The notes under the pieces: generated by a model
Told to the model about the DNA's origin: nothing
Database searches by the model: none
What the model saw: only the letters and a program-made list of their open reading frames with translations
Made by a program: the position numbers and the translations under genes
Part shown: positions 7,586-16,910 of the stretch, piece by piece
Numbering within the stretch: position 1 is the first letter of the stretch
Layout of the letters: the number at the start of each line of letters is the position of its first letter
Assembly (NCBI GenBank): GCA_026418275.1
Contig: JAOABQ010000112.1
Span: forward strand, 1 to 64,000
Length of the DNA stretch: 64,000 nt
Source: Clostridia bacterium
GTDB lineage: Bacteria; Bacillota; Clostridia; Acetivibrionales; DSM-2933
Direction of reading: 5' to 3'

Positions 7586-8881
7586 ATGTCATTTCCTAAT
7601 ATTCCAAACGATGTAAGTCCGAATATCGATATTACTCGTGATGACGTAATAAATTTACTATTAGCTTCCATTGCCTTTGAGGAACTAGGTCTTGCCCATA
7701 TTATAAATGCTGAAGCTGAAAAAATACAGTCGGTTTTAGGAACACTGGATGGACAGCATGTAAAAAATCCTTCAGTAGGTGACCTGGAAGCTATTGACAA
7801 AACTGTACAACGGATATTACAGAATGTTATTAAAAAAGAGATGCTTCTCCAATTCAAACTGGAAAATATTCTCGAAATAACCACTTCGACTACTACAACG
7901 ACCACTACTACGACAAGCACGACAACATCAACAACTACCTCGACTTTAACCACTACTACCACAAGCACAACGACATCAACAACTACCTCAACTGTAACAA
8001 CAACAAGTACGACAGCTACGGGTACCACTACAACCGGACAATGTGCTACTATGTGGAACCTGCGGAATTCAGGTACAACGCAGCTTCTCAGCAGCGTAAC
8101 ATTTGGGAATAATACATTTGTAGCCGTTGGAGCTAGTGGAACAATCCTGACTTCAGTTAATGGAGTAACCTGGACTCCGCAAACTTCAGGTACTACAATA
8201 AATCTCGCGAGTGTAACATTTGGAAATAATACGTTTGTAGCCGTTGGACCTAATGGAACAATCCTGACCTCAGCTAATGGAGTAACCTGGACTCCTCAAA
8301 CTTCAGGTACTACACAGACTCTGAGCAGCATAGTCTTTGAAAATAATACATTTGTAGCAGTTGGAAGTTTTGGAACAATCCTAACTTCGACTAATAATGG
8401 AGTAACCTGGACTCCCCAAACTTCAGGTACTGCACAGAATCTCAGCGGAGTAACATTTGGGAATAATACGTTTGTAGCAGTTGGATCTATTGGAACAATC
8501 CTGACTTCAACTAATAATGGAGTAACCTGGACTCCCCAAACCTCAGGTACTACACAGAATCTCTTTAATACAACATTTGGGAGTAGCACGTTTGTAGCAA
8601 TTGGAGCTAGTGGAACAATCCTGACTTCAGTTAATAATGGAGTAACCTGGACTCCCCAAGCTTCAGGCACCACACAGACTCTCTTTAGTGCAACCTTTGG
8701 AAATAATACGTTTGTAGTCGTTGGAGCCAATGGAACTATCCTGACTTCAACTAATAACGGAGTAACCTGGACTCCCCAAACTTCAGCTACTACACAGGCT
8801 CTTGACGATGTAACATTTGGCAACAATACGTTTGTTGCCGTTGCAAATAATGGTGCCATCATACAATCGGCCCCTTGTTAG
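7586..8881 (+). CDS. Thr-rich surface/spore-coat-like protein with seven propeller-type repeats
   Basis: The first 95 residues include LLLASIAFEELGLAHIINAE and AEKIQSVLGTLDG, a segment I associate with N-termini of collagen-like or coat-associated Firmicutes proteins. Residues about 96-150 are nearly pure Thr/Ser from ACN-type codons. After that come seven tandem repeats of about 39 residues with the pattern VTFGNNTFVAVG-x-x-GTILTS, then NGVTWTPQTSGTT. The GTI-S/T-NGVTW motif is that of BNR/Ycf48-like beta-propeller blades, and seven blades would close one propeller. No signal peptide is present, which suits a coat or exosporium protein rather than Sec export. The start follows GAGGAG. Localisation is inferred. 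Confidence 0.75.
   Translation: MSFPNIPNDVSPNIDITRDDVINLLLASIAFEELGLAHIINAEAEKIQSVLGTLDGQHVKNPSVGDLEAIDKTVQRILQNVIKKEMLLQFKLENILEITTSTTTTTTTTTSTTTSTTTSTLTTTTTSTTTSTTTSTVTTTSTTATGTTTTGQCATMWNLRNSGTTQLLSSVTFGNNTFVAVGASGTILTSVNGVTWTPQTSGTTINLASVTFGNNTFVAVGPNGTILTSANGVTWTPQTSGTTQTLSSIVFENNTFVAVGSFGTILTSTNNGVTWTPQTSGTAQNLSGVTFGNNTFVAVGSIGTILTSTNNGVTWTPQTSGTTQNLFNTTFGSSTFVAIGASGTILTSVNNGVTWTPQASGTTQTLFSATFGNNTFVVVGANGTILTSTNNGVTWTPQTSATTQALDDVTFGNNTFVAVANNGAIIQSAPC
7877..8035 (+). repeat. Simple-sequence tract encoding the Thr/Ser linker
   Basis: Tandem ACN/TCN codons run through this interval of the gene. Such tracts change length easily by slippage or recombination in whole codons. Confidence 0.8.
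8045..8870 (+). repeat. Seven tandem repeats of about 117 bp
   Basis: Each unit encodes one propeller-like blade. Segments such as GTAACCTGGACTCC and AATACGTTTGTAGC recur almost unchanged, so the units look recently duplicated or homogenised. Confidence 0.8.
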
Positions 8882-8991
8882 ATTGTGCCAAAACGCTTTA
8901 GAAAAAGCTCTTATCCAGCAGTTGGCTTGTGGGCAAAAGTGTTAAATAAATTATGTTTTTGAGTAAAAAAAGCTGAATTGTACTAAACTGT

Positions 8992-9031
8992 AAATGCCAT
9001 AATATGTAGTGCACTGCATACTATGGCATTT
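8992..9031. terminator. 40-nt near-perfect palindrome
   Basis: The 20-base arms AAATGCCATAATATGTAGTG and its complement differ at only two places. The T-tract afterwards is weak (GATGTTTTG). It probably ends transcription of the Thr-rich gene. Confidence 0.55.
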
Positions 9032-9211
9032 GATGTTTTGGATTATCCTTTATGTGTTTTTTAGGGTGACCACAATTTCTAAACGAGGAACATTTTAAGT
9101 TTAGCTTTTGTGTTCATCAAGTGGCTTATCTACACAGGTTGGCCTGATTCTCCCTATATCCTGTAATTGTGAATGGCTTCCTGACATGATCTGTGGCCTC
9201 TTTGGCCTGAT

Positions 9212-11368
9212 TTATGGATTCACTGTAACATCATCGAAGTAGCAATTTTGGTTTCCCCAAGAATACAAAGCGACTGTGCCCCTTAATAGTGAATTATCTA
9301 TGATTGGCCCTCCAAATATAGATATTCCGTCTTGGGACACCTGGATTTGGTTGCCGTTAACCTTCACTTCCAAGTTGGAGTTAGAGCCCTGTGTATAGCC
9401 TGATCCTGCCACACTAGCCAGAGTGGTTTCTACACCGTTCACAACTTTTAAGAGTTTGCGGAAATTACGCTGCTTATCTAAATCAAGTTTATAGTAATTG
9501 TTCTGGTTCTGGTAACGGAACATTAGACCGATTCCATCGTCATCAGTTGAACGCAATACAACGGAAAAGGAATAATTCTTCCAGGAGAAGGCCTCACTGC
9601 TATCGTAATAAATAAAGGTTCCTTTTCGATGATCGACAGAAGGTACATCCGGGCCATAAATGTTGGAAGACTGCTGCAATTCCCCTCTCACCACTGTCCA
9701 ACTGGAAGGTGTGCTCAGCGTTCCCTCATCCACAATCCTCCAGCCAGTTATATTACCGTCATTGAAGTCGTCGGTAAGTAGAGAACCCACAGGTTGAACC
9801 TTAATATCATCAAAATAAGAATTCTGGTTTCCCCAGCAATACATTGCTAATGTTCCACCGGTAAGGTCACTATCCGTCACTGTACCAAATAAATTTACTC
9901 CATTAAGCAAGGCGGTAATCTTTCCATTCCTGACCTTGACTTTCAATGTCATATTACTATCTGCTGTATATGCGCCAGTGGATACAGCCAGAGTGGTTTC
10001 AATGCCATTTTTTATTTTGAACAGCTTTCTGAAATTTCTTTCCCTGTCAAGGTCCACTTTATAATAGTTATTTGCATCCTTATAATAGAACATAAGGCCG
10101 ATTCCATCATTGTCGGTAGATTTCAGAATGGCTTCAACACTGTAATTATTCCAATTCATAGCAGATGCTTTGTTATAATAGGCAAAGGTTCCTTTTCGAT
10201 GATCCTTTGCTGTAGAAGTGGGACCATATATATTTGAGGTTTGGGCAGCCCTTCCGCTGCTCACCGACCAAGCAGAAGGGCCGCTGACTGTACCTTCATT
10301 TACAACTGTCCATCCGGTCAGATTCCCGTCATTGAAGTTGTCAAGCAGTACTGGTACATTGGAAGTTGCTGGCGGACCAAGAGTAACGCTTTTATATAAG
10401 AAGTCATTTTGCCAGTCGGTTTTGTATTGTTTAAGGTATGGAGAATAACTGATTCCTCGCAAAGTGCCATCAACCGGGTCGATTTCCAGGAGACGCAAAT
10501 AGCCGTTCCCACCATTAGTATCCATCTGGTAGTTGCAAAGCATCTGGTAGACCTTATTTCCATGATCTCCGACAGAGACACGACGACCTTGACCATCGTC
10601 CAAAACGTGTCCATTAAGTACGATTGTTATATTAGGGTGGAGTTTGATAAATTTCTGCCACATTTCCTCTCCGTCATTGACCCCACCTGCTGCAGAAGCT
10701 AAATTGTAGCTGTGTGGGTTGTGTTTATGTCCGGTATTATGTCGGGTCTCATCAGAAAACATATAAGTATGCGTTACCACAATAACCCGGTGATTGGGAT
10801 GTGAAGAGACTACCTTATTGGCCCAATCCAACACAGGATCTCTCGGTCCGAATTCCAGTGAAAGCACAAGCCAGTTGGTTCCTCCGGCACTAAAAGTATG
10901 ATAGTTGTTGTCATACTTGGCCGGTTCCGCTGAATAAACACCCCCAAAGGTTGAGTTTCCCGAATAATGGCTTAAGGGAAAATAGGTGTTGTAAAAAGTA
11001 GTATCCCTCGTATTTGTTGCGCTATTATAGCTTATATCATGATTTCCCGGTAAAACTGAATAGGGTACAATACCATCGAGAATTTTCATGGCATTTCGTG
11101 CAGCCTGCCACTGTGTTGAGGTATTGTTGTTGGTAATATCCCCCTCATGGACTACGAACTTGATATTCTGTGCCTGATAGTTGTTTGCAATCCACTGGGT
11201 TTGGGCATTAAAGATATTGGGATAGCTGGCAGAATAGTTTTGCGTATCCGGCAGGATGGCGATTTTAAAAGCTGAAGGGCTGGCATGTGCCGGGTTGAAG
11301 CCTTGTAAACAAAAAAACATCATAATAAAAAGAATGACTTTTGCTACTTTCATCAAAATTGATTTCAT
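9212..11368 (-). CDS. Secreted calcineurin-like metallophosphoesterase with two C-terminal beta-sandwich domains
   Basis: A 718-residue exported protein. The start is the ATG at 11366-11368, preceded by AGGAGG; it opens a signal peptide ending in PAHA. The phosphoesterase domain (about residues 35-330) has the dimetal motifs in order: PDTQNY, HEGDITNN, LPGNHD, VTHTYMF and LNGHV. It likely hydrolyses phosphomono- or diesters outside the cell; the substrate is unknown. After it come two homologous modules of about 170 residues, each opening with DNFNDGN or DDFNDGNITGW and ending with GNQNSYFDDI or GNQNCYFDDV. They resemble laminin-G/DUF1080-like beta-sandwiches that bind carbohydrate. It is monocistronic. 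Confidence 0.85.
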   Translation of the reverse strand: MKSILMKVAKVILFIMMFFCLQGFNPAHASPSAFKIAILPDTQNYSASYPNIFNAQTQWIANNYQAQNIKFVVHEGDITNNNTSTQWQAARNAMKILDGIVPYSVLPGNHDISYNSATNTRDTTFYNTYFPLSHYSGNSTFGGVYSAEPAKYDNNYHTFSAGGTNWLVLSLEFGPRDPVLDWANKVVSSHPNHRVIVVTHTYMFSDETRHNTGHKHNPHSYNLASAAGGVNDGEEMWQKFIKLHPNITIVLNGHVLDDGQGRRVSVGDHGNKVYQMLCNYQMDTNGGNGYLRLLEIDPVDGTLRGISYSPYLKQYKTDWQNDFLYKSVTLGPPATSNVPVLLDNFNDGNLTGWTVVNEGTVSGPSAWSVSSGRAAQTSNIYGPTSTAKDHRKGTFAYYNKASAMNWNNYSVEAILKSTDNDGIGLMFYYKDANNYYKVDLDRERNFRKLFKIKNGIETTLAVSTGAYTADSNMTLKVKVRNGKITALLNGVNLFGTVTDSDLTGGTLAMYCWGNQNSYFDDIKVQPVGSLLTDDFNDGNITGWRIVDEGTLSTPSSWTVVRGELQQSSNIYGPDVPSVDHRKGTFIYYDSSEAFSWKNYSFSVVLRSTDDDGIGLMFRYQNQNNYYKLDLDKQRNFRKLLKVVNGVETTLASVAGSGYTQGSNSNLEVKVNGNQIQVSQDGISIFGGPIIDNSLLRGTVALYSWGNQNCYFDDVTVNP

Positions 11369-11855
11369 CTTTTTTCTTCCTCCTAGCGATAATTTAAGGG
11401 ATAATCTAACATACTCCTGCATCTTGCGCTTCTCTTGTACTTCAACATAATTTCGGCAAGAAAGCAAACTCAAGCTAAACTTTAGATAGACATTGCTTTG
11501 GTTTAATAAAACTATCAATATATTAATGATAGAATTTATATAGTAATTATAAATCAAGTGGAAATTTAATGTAAATATTATACTATGATTTGTAAGTAAA
11601 TGTAAGGTTGAAAGAAAAAGAAAAGCACACTGCAAGTTTTTTTCTGGTACAGATTCATGAAAATAGTGCGTTTCCTGAATACTATAAGTGGAGTAAAGAA
11701 GTTAATGAAGAGGTCGGTAATATTTAGGAGATCAATATAAAAGAATAGGTGTTTTTTTAGGTTTAAAGTTTGGGTAATCCTGAAAATTTCCTTGTCGTAT
11801 TTGAGAAACTCCTCTCGGAACGTATAAATATCTTGTAAAAATTTCGAATCCATTA
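11369..11855. other. Intergenic region between divergent genes
   Basis: AT-rich, without a convincing frame. It must hold the leftward promoter of the phosphoesterase gene. The right end passes into the blaI-type promoter. Confidence 0.4.
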
Positions 11856-11906
11856 TTGACAAAATTGGGTTACAATTGTAAATTGTAAATGAGGTTACAA
11901 ATGTAA
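11856..11906 (+). promoter_or_regulatory. Promoter with two BlaI-type operators
   Basis: TTGACA (11856-11861), 17 bases, then TAAATT (11879-11884) form a sigma-A promoter. The dyads TTACAATTGTAA (11870-11881) and TTACAAATGTAA (11895-11906) match the TACAnnTGTA operator core of BlaI/MecI. The first overlaps the -10 region and the second lies just downstream, as expected for an autorepressed blaI-blaR1-type operon. Confidence 0.85.
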
Positions 11907-11925
11907 ACTGATGGAGGAATAAAAA

Positions 11926-12309
11926 ATGAGTTCGCTGGTCTCTAAGATAACAGATTCAGAAGTTGAGATTATGAGGGTTTTGTGGAGTGCACATTCCGAA
12001 TTAACCATTACCGATATTAGAAAGATGTTGGAAGAAACAAGCACTTGGGAGACATCGACAATAAAAACACTGCTGAGAAGACTTTGTGAAAAGGGTGTGG
12101 TTTTGGCAACCAAGAAGGAAGTTTTTTACTACACGCCTATGGTTTCGGAGGCTGAATATAATGAGTATACTACGCAAAGTTTAATTGACCGTGTATATTC
12201 AGGGAGTGCAAAAAAACTTGTTGCTGCGCTTGTTGGAAATAAAAAACTTGATGCAAAAGATATTAAGGAGCTAAAAGATTTATTTAAGGTAGGTGACGGG
12301 GATGAATGA
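11926..12309 (+). CDS. BlaI/MecI/CopY-family transcriptional repressor
   Basis: A 127-residue winged-helix repressor. The N-terminal half shows the family DNA-binding part (ITDSEVEIMRVLWSAHSELT, then WETSTIKTLLRRLCEKGVV and the wing KKEVFYYTPMVSEAEY). The C-terminal half is the dimerisation helix region, which is normally cleaved or released by the partner protease. Two cognate operators precede the gene, so it represses itself and the M56 gene that overlaps its 3' end. GGAGG precedes ATG. Targets beyond this operon cannot be seen here; no beta-lactamase gene is in the window. Confidence 0.9.
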   Translation: MSSLVSKITDSEVEIMRVLWSAHSELTITDIRKMLEETSTWETSTIKTLLRRLCEKGVVLATKKEVFYYTPMVSEAEYNEYTTQSLIDRVYSGSAKKLVAALVGNKKLDAKDIKELKDLFKVGDGDE

Positions 12310-14842
12310 GGGAATTAAGCTTTTACTGTCACTATCCTTATCCGGAACCATTCTTGCCGGAATAATATTTTTGTTAAAGCCTTTTATTAAAAATAAAATT
12401 TCAAAGTCTATTCAATACTATGTTTGGCTGGTAGTGTTATTAAGACTTATAATTCCTTTTTCCTCTGAAGGCAGTGTAATGAATAATTTGTTTTATGGAA
12501 ACCCGTCTGCTTCAGATACTTCGATTTCTTATAATGCTGAGCCTGCAACCCGCACAGAAGATATTAATAAGCAATCAAATTCTAATCCTAATATTGAAAA
12601 TAAAGCAGAGATCGGTGCCGACAATAATGACGTTGATCACAGCAAATATGTGAAAGATTTGTTTAATCAGTATGCTCTTTATCTTTGGATTTTAGGTATA
12701 ATTTCCGTACTAACCTATAATATTACCGGATACTTCCGGTTTTCAAGGCAGTTAAAACGTTCAAATATTAAGGCTTCAGAGGCGGAAAATGAGGTTTTAA
12801 AAGCCTTGTTGAATGGGCGGTACAGACATGTAAAGTTAGTTAGAAATCCATTTGTAAATACGCCATTACTCGTAGGGATAATAAAACCTTGCATTATAAT
12901 TCCCCATAATAACTTTGATGAGGACCAGCTAAAGAATATCCTCCGGCATGAACTTACGCATTTAAAACGCTTTGATATTGTGATTAAATGGTTTGCCTTG
13001 GTTGTTTCCGCAGTTCATTGGTTTAATCCTTTTATGTATCTTATTAAAAAAGAATTAAACTCTGCTTGTGAATTGGCATGCGATGAAGCAGTTATTAAAA
13101 ACCTTTCAGCAAATGAGAAGCAGTCTTATGGGGAAACGCTTATTTCGGTTGTAGCAGAGGAAAAATGTCCAAGCAGGATGTTGCAAGCTACCATGTGCGA
13201 AGAGAAAAAGGGCCTCAGGGAAAGACTTGTAGCCATAATGAAGCATAAGAAAAAATCTAGGGTTATTATAGGAGTGTCCATACTTTTGTTTTTAGGAGTT
13301 GTGGCGGGAAGTATTTTTCTAGGGGCCGGTGTGGGCGGTGCCAGGTCGAATGCCAAGGCATTCTTTGAAAATTTAAAAGACGGTAATTTTGAAAAAGCTT
13401 TTGAATATGTTTACTATTATGATGGACCAGCGGATTTGGAGCCTAAAATTCAATATGAGAAAGCAAAAGATATTTGGCTCGATAGAGTAAAAGGATTGAA
13501 AGAACAAGGGGTTTATTTGAAAGACTATGAAAATTTGAATGTATATTATGATGATAGCTATCCTAAGGGTACGGTAGAACTTGTAATTCGGAGAGAAGGA
13601 AAGGAGGTTAAACATAAGGTTGATATTTGGTTTTCAAAAAAAGGTGGATGGAAGGTTGGAAATATCTACAATACAGATGTTGAAAAATATGACTTTCATG
13701 AAGCTGTTAGCGGAAGGATAGAAGAAGTTGGGCAGGGATCATTGTACGGGGAAGTAAAAAAGCTTGCTAATAAATTGGGATATAAAGTAGTTGTAAATAG
13801 TGGTGCAGATCAAGAAATTCAATTACCCAAAAGTGTCGATGCAAGCATTGATGAGTTTAGTGCTTTTTTAAAGGATAGAAATGAAAGGTCGAAAAAGCTT
13901 ATTGGAAAGGGTTTTTTAGGTTATTTAGGTCAAAAGGTTTGGGTCATAGCTTACGGCATTGAAAAGGATGGAGCCTACATAGGAGAACTTATTTCATTTA
14001 TGAATAAGGATGGAATGCTGGGTGCGTGGATAGATGAAGATGAAGCTTCCGGAGATAAGAAAGGAATGTCAGATTTATCACGGATCACTAGCACGCTTGT
14101 AAATGTAAAGGGAGCTATACCTACAATGTATGTCAATGCGAACAATAAAGGCATGGGTGTGGATGGTTTAACAATGCACTTCGGATTATCTTCTGCAATA
14201 CATAAGGATGTTGAAAATAATATTTTGAAGGTAAATAAAGGCAATACGATAAAACTAAGCTTTGAAGATAAACCAAAGGTTTTAAATGTTAAGATAACAG
14301 GTGTCTATGGAAATGAAAAAAAAGGATTGGCTTTTGGAGAATATATTAATGGAAATAGTTTTAAAGCACCAAATCAATTAGGTATATACTTTTATGAAGC
14401 GGAAGTCGAATTTGAAACACGTAAATTTTATTACCCGTTCAAATTTGAAGTCACGATGGAAAATCAAATGGAGAAGCGTCTTAAGGATATTGATTTTTGG
14501 AAGGTTTCAAAACTTGGCATTATAGAGCGTGAGTGGATTGAAAAACAAGGCAAAGTAATCGAGAAACCGGAAAGAATTCTAGAGTATAGAAAAGGCCAAA
14601 ATGGCGTTGAAACTTTTATTAAATTAATGAATAATCCCAAAATCAATGAATATATTTTTTTAGACAGAACCCCCGCAAATTTTAAAATTAAAATTTATTT
14701 TGAAGACGGTACTTGGATGAATTGCTACTATTGGCTCAATGAAAAAGAGTATAATTTCAATATTGAAAACGTAAGAGGAGAAATTACCATATTTAATACA
14801 AGGGTCATGGAAGAATTCGTGTTAGGGCTTAAAAAGCACTAG
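12302..14842 (+). CDS. BlaR1/MecR1-type M56 membrane metalloprotease-sensor
   Basis: The ATG at 12302 lies inside the end of the repressor gene (8-base overlap), so the two are translationally coupled. The N-terminal 115 residues and a helix near 115-140 form membrane segments. The zinc site is HELTH at residues 216-220, with the downstream ELACDE completing it, and LLVGIIKPCIIIP lies upstream as in M56 proteases. A helix near residue 325 crosses the membrane. The remaining 500 residues are extracytoplasmic: a DUF4829-like NTF2-type part (AKAFFENLKDGNFEKAFEY) and further beta domains. The penicillin-binding transpeptidase domain of true BlaR1 is absent, so the signal is probably not a beta-lactam bound covalently. 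At 846 residues it is longer than BlaR1 (about 600). Confidence 0.85.
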   Translation: MNEGIKLLLSLSLSGTILAGIIFLLKPFIKNKISKSIQYYVWLVVLLRLIIPFSSEGSVMNNLFYGNPSASDTSISYNAEPATRTEDINKQSNSNPNIENKAEIGADNNDVDHSKYVKDLFNQYALYLWILGIISVLTYNITGYFRFSRQLKRSNIKASEAENEVLKALLNGRYRHVKLVRNPFVNTPLLVGIIKPCIIIPHNNFDEDQLKNILRHELTHLKRFDIVIKWFALVVSAVHWFNPFMYLIKKELNSACELACDEAVIKNLSANEKQSYGETLISVVAEEKCPSRMLQATMCEEKKGLRERLVAIMKHKKKSRVIIGVSILLFLGVVAGSIFLGAGVGGARSNAKAFFENLKDGNFEKAFEYVYYYDGPADLEPKIQYEKAKDIWLDRVKGLKEQGVYLKDYENLNVYYDDSYPKGTVELVIRREGKEVKHKVDIWFSKKGGWKVGNIYNTDVEKYDFHEAVSGRIEEVGQGSLYGEVKKLANKLGYKVVVNSGADQEIQLPKSVDASIDEFSAFLKDRNERSKKLIGKGFLGYLGQKVWVIAYGIEKDGAYIGELISFMNKDGMLGAWIDEDEASGDKKGMSDLSRITSTLVNVKGAIPTMYVNANNKGMGVDGLTMHFGLSSAIHKDVENNILKVNKGNTIKLSFEDKPKVLNVKITGVYGNEKKGLAFGEYINGNSFKAPNQLGIYFYEAEVEFETRKFYYPFKFEVTMENQMEKRLKDIDFWKVSKLGIIEREWIEKQGKVIEKPERILEYRKGQNGVETFIKLMNNPKINEYIFLDRTPANFKIKIYFEDGTWMNCYYWLNEKEYNFNIENVRGEITIFNTRVMEEFVLGLKKH

Positions 14843-15262
14843 CTTTGAATCTGAATTGAATGGCTTGTTGAAAATTGTGCAGAGATATGGGCTGTTTGAG
14901 ATGCTATTTTGCAGGGGGCAAAATTTGATAATATTGTATTAAGATCAGTGCAAATAAAGAATGGAGAAAAAAAGCATTGTGTGATAACTGTATAAGAACT
15001 TTAAATAATGTTACTAAAGCAATGCATTAACACCGGAGGGGATTTATATTGGTGCTGACTGATTCCCGCCCCATAAGCGCAAGAAAAAATACCGGCAAAT
15101 TCCGCATCCATAAGGCAGTTAGTGCTAAACATATAAAAATTGCCTATCCTTTCAGCTTGGAAACCAGTATATATTGAAAAAGGCCATATACCCAACATGT
15201 ATTGGGTATACAACCCTTTTAAAAATCTTCCTGACAGGAGCTGCGTTTTTTAGTTCATTTAA
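14843..15262. other. Gene-free stretch
   Basis: No family-like frame on either strand. A GGAGGGG motif at 15035 precedes a short TTG frame, but the sequence looks random. Confidence 0.35.
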
Positions 15263-15992
15263 TTAAATGTATGTCATAGCCTTCTTAATATATTGATAAA
15301 GCTCTCCATCTACCCCATATTGTAACGGGTTATTTGGGTTTTCTGCGTGGAAACGTTCAGCTGCTTTGGTGATTTCCGGGTCACCGCCAGTAAATTTGTC
15401 GGTCAATTCGTTCCAACGTTTGGTTAATTGTACGACTTCTGGATTTTCAGGCGGCGTACCTTTTTCCATTTCAGTACGTACCCTTGCAAGCAGTTCAGAC
15501 TATTCGTTTTTCATTTTTCTTCCGGACTATAACGTCCTGTCAATATTTTCATTTTTTCCAGTTGCTCTTGAGTAAAATATTTTTCAGTGTTCATATTCTT
15601 GATCACCTCTATCAATTCAATAAATTTTTCTGTGTTCACTTCTTGTTGAGTGATAAGCAGTTCATATAGTCCTTCCAGCCGATTGTACAACTGTTCCTGC
15701 AGCAGGATATGCTCCTTTACACTCTCTAATTGAAATTTGATAACTTCTGCAGGATTAAAAGTTGGATTCTCAATTATTTTTTTAATCTCTCCTAAAGAAA
15801 AGCCTAACAGTTTGAGGGATATAATTTGTTGCAACTTGGCTATATCCCTTCAGTATAGAACCTATGTCCAGCATCGGAATATTTTGAAGGGGAGAGCAAT
15901 CCAAGCTGGTCGTAATGGTGAAGCGTCCTCACCGTAAGCCCTGTTTGCCTTGCAAACTCTCCTACTTTCCAATTATTCTTATTTATAACCAT
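15263..15992 (-). pseudogene. Broken MerR-family (TipAL-like) regulator
   Basis: The minus strand encodes a full-length multidrug-type MerR regulator in pieces. The N-terminal HTH is clear (WKVGEFARQTGLTVRTLHHY, then LSPSKYSDAGHRFYTEG). After GHRFYTEG a one-base loss shifts the frame; it resumes as IISLKLLGFSLGEIKKIIEN and the dimerisation coiled coil. A second one-base slip in an A-run after GRYSPEEK and an in-frame TAG two codons after KN break the C-terminal effector domain, which resumes as MEKGTPPENPEVVQLTKRW and ends QYIKKAMTYI (TipAS-like antibiotic-recognition fold). Three lesions make it non-functional unless the sequence has errors. Its promoter is intact. Confidence 0.85.
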
Positions 15993-16030
15993 CTCCTCAT
16001 TTCTCGCGAGTTATTTTTGTCGACAACCTC

Positions 16031-16061
16031 ATTATATAACCTAACGCAACGTTAGGATCAA
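16031..16061 (-). promoter_or_regulatory. MerR-type promoter with 19-bp spacer and operator palindrome
   Basis: On the minus strand, TTGATC (16056-16061) and TATAAT (16031-16036) are separated by 19 bases, longer than the usual 17 and diagnostic of MerR-activated promoters. The spacer contains CCTAACGTTGCGTTAGG (16040-16056), the dyad of Mta/TipA-type regulators. It drives the broken regulator gene. Confidence 0.85.
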
Positions 16062-16379
16062 GTGTTTTTTATCAAATTATTATGGATCTCTAAAAGTAAA
16101 GTGAACATCAGAAAGACTCCTTTTATCCCTTGTTTTCTCTAATTATCTATGTCCATGAAATCCTTTTAAACCAGTTATAAGGGCAGGTTTACATATATAC
16201 AATACTTTACAATAAAAGATACATAAGTTATAATAATTACAGAACACGTGTTCGCAGTGCGACCTTCACCTTATATAGTGAGGATTCCAAAAACAGAGAT
16301 GATGTTCAAAAATTGTCTCCGCACTTAATTTCCCCTGTACATGAATATTTAATTTTTAATCAATGCCATCAACCTATTA
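16062..16379. other. Gene-free stretch
   Basis: AT-rich spacer with no recognisable gene or RNA. Confidence 0.35.
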
Positions 16380-16910
16380 TTAGCTACTTTCAAAGATAAA
16401 GAGCTCTCCATTTGATGGATGTTTAAAATCTACACCTTTAAATCCTCGTCTTTTTAATTCCTCTTTTAAATATAACATGGTTATGTCATGGCTTACTATA
16501 AGAATATCTTCATCAGTCTCGGTAAGTATTTTATTTAGACAAGATGCAAGCTGCTTTTTATAATCAACAATGCTTCTATGTGATATCAACTGCATAATTT
16601 TTGCTAAAACTGCCCAAAGAATTATTGGCAGTCTATAGTTCCGTGAAAAAAGCAATATTGGATTAGGTTCTCTTAATTCTTGCAAAGTGGTTATTTTTCC
16701 ATTAAAAACATTCTCCGCTGTTTTCGTACACCTTATCAAATCGCTTGAATAACACCTTTTCCACAAGACACTACATAAGTCAACTTGTCCATACTCAATA
16801 TCAGACTTATCATATTCTTCAAGCCATGCAGATAATTCGTTACGCGAAATGAACACTTTTTTGGGCAGTTCTATCTTCACTTTGAAATGTCTGAGTAATC
16901 CAATCTTCAT
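16380..16910 (-). CDS. Histidine phosphatase family protein, 176 aa
   Basis: A phosphoglycerate-mutase-like phosphatase. The first catalytic motif reads MKIGLLRHFKV, where most members have RHG; the phosphoenzyme histidine and the arginine are kept but the glycine is replaced by Phe. CYSSDLIRCTKTAENVF matches the YSSxLxRAxxTA motif, LQELREPNP supplies the general acid region, and DILIVSHDITMLYL carries the second histidine. The start at 16908-16910 is preceded by AGGAG. Substrate unknown; sugar phosphates are the usual class. It is a single gene. Confidence 0.8.
   Translation of the reverse strand: MKIGLLRHFKVKIELPKKVFISRNELSAWLEEYDKSDIEYGQVDLCSVLWKRCYSSDLIRCTKTAENVFNGKITTLQELREPNPILLFSRNYRLPIILWAVLAKIMQLISHRSIVDYKKQLASCLNKILTETDEDILIVSHDITMLYLKEELKRRGFKGVDFKHPSNGELFIFESS

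Noticed and set aside
7498..8028. 176-codon leftward Val-rich frame
   Set aside because: Antisense shadow of the Thr-codon tract in the propeller-repeat gene.
15049..15177. 42-codon TTG frame with GGAGGGG upstream
   Set aside because: The ribosome binding site is good, but the sequence lacks protein-like composition and no homologue comes to mind.
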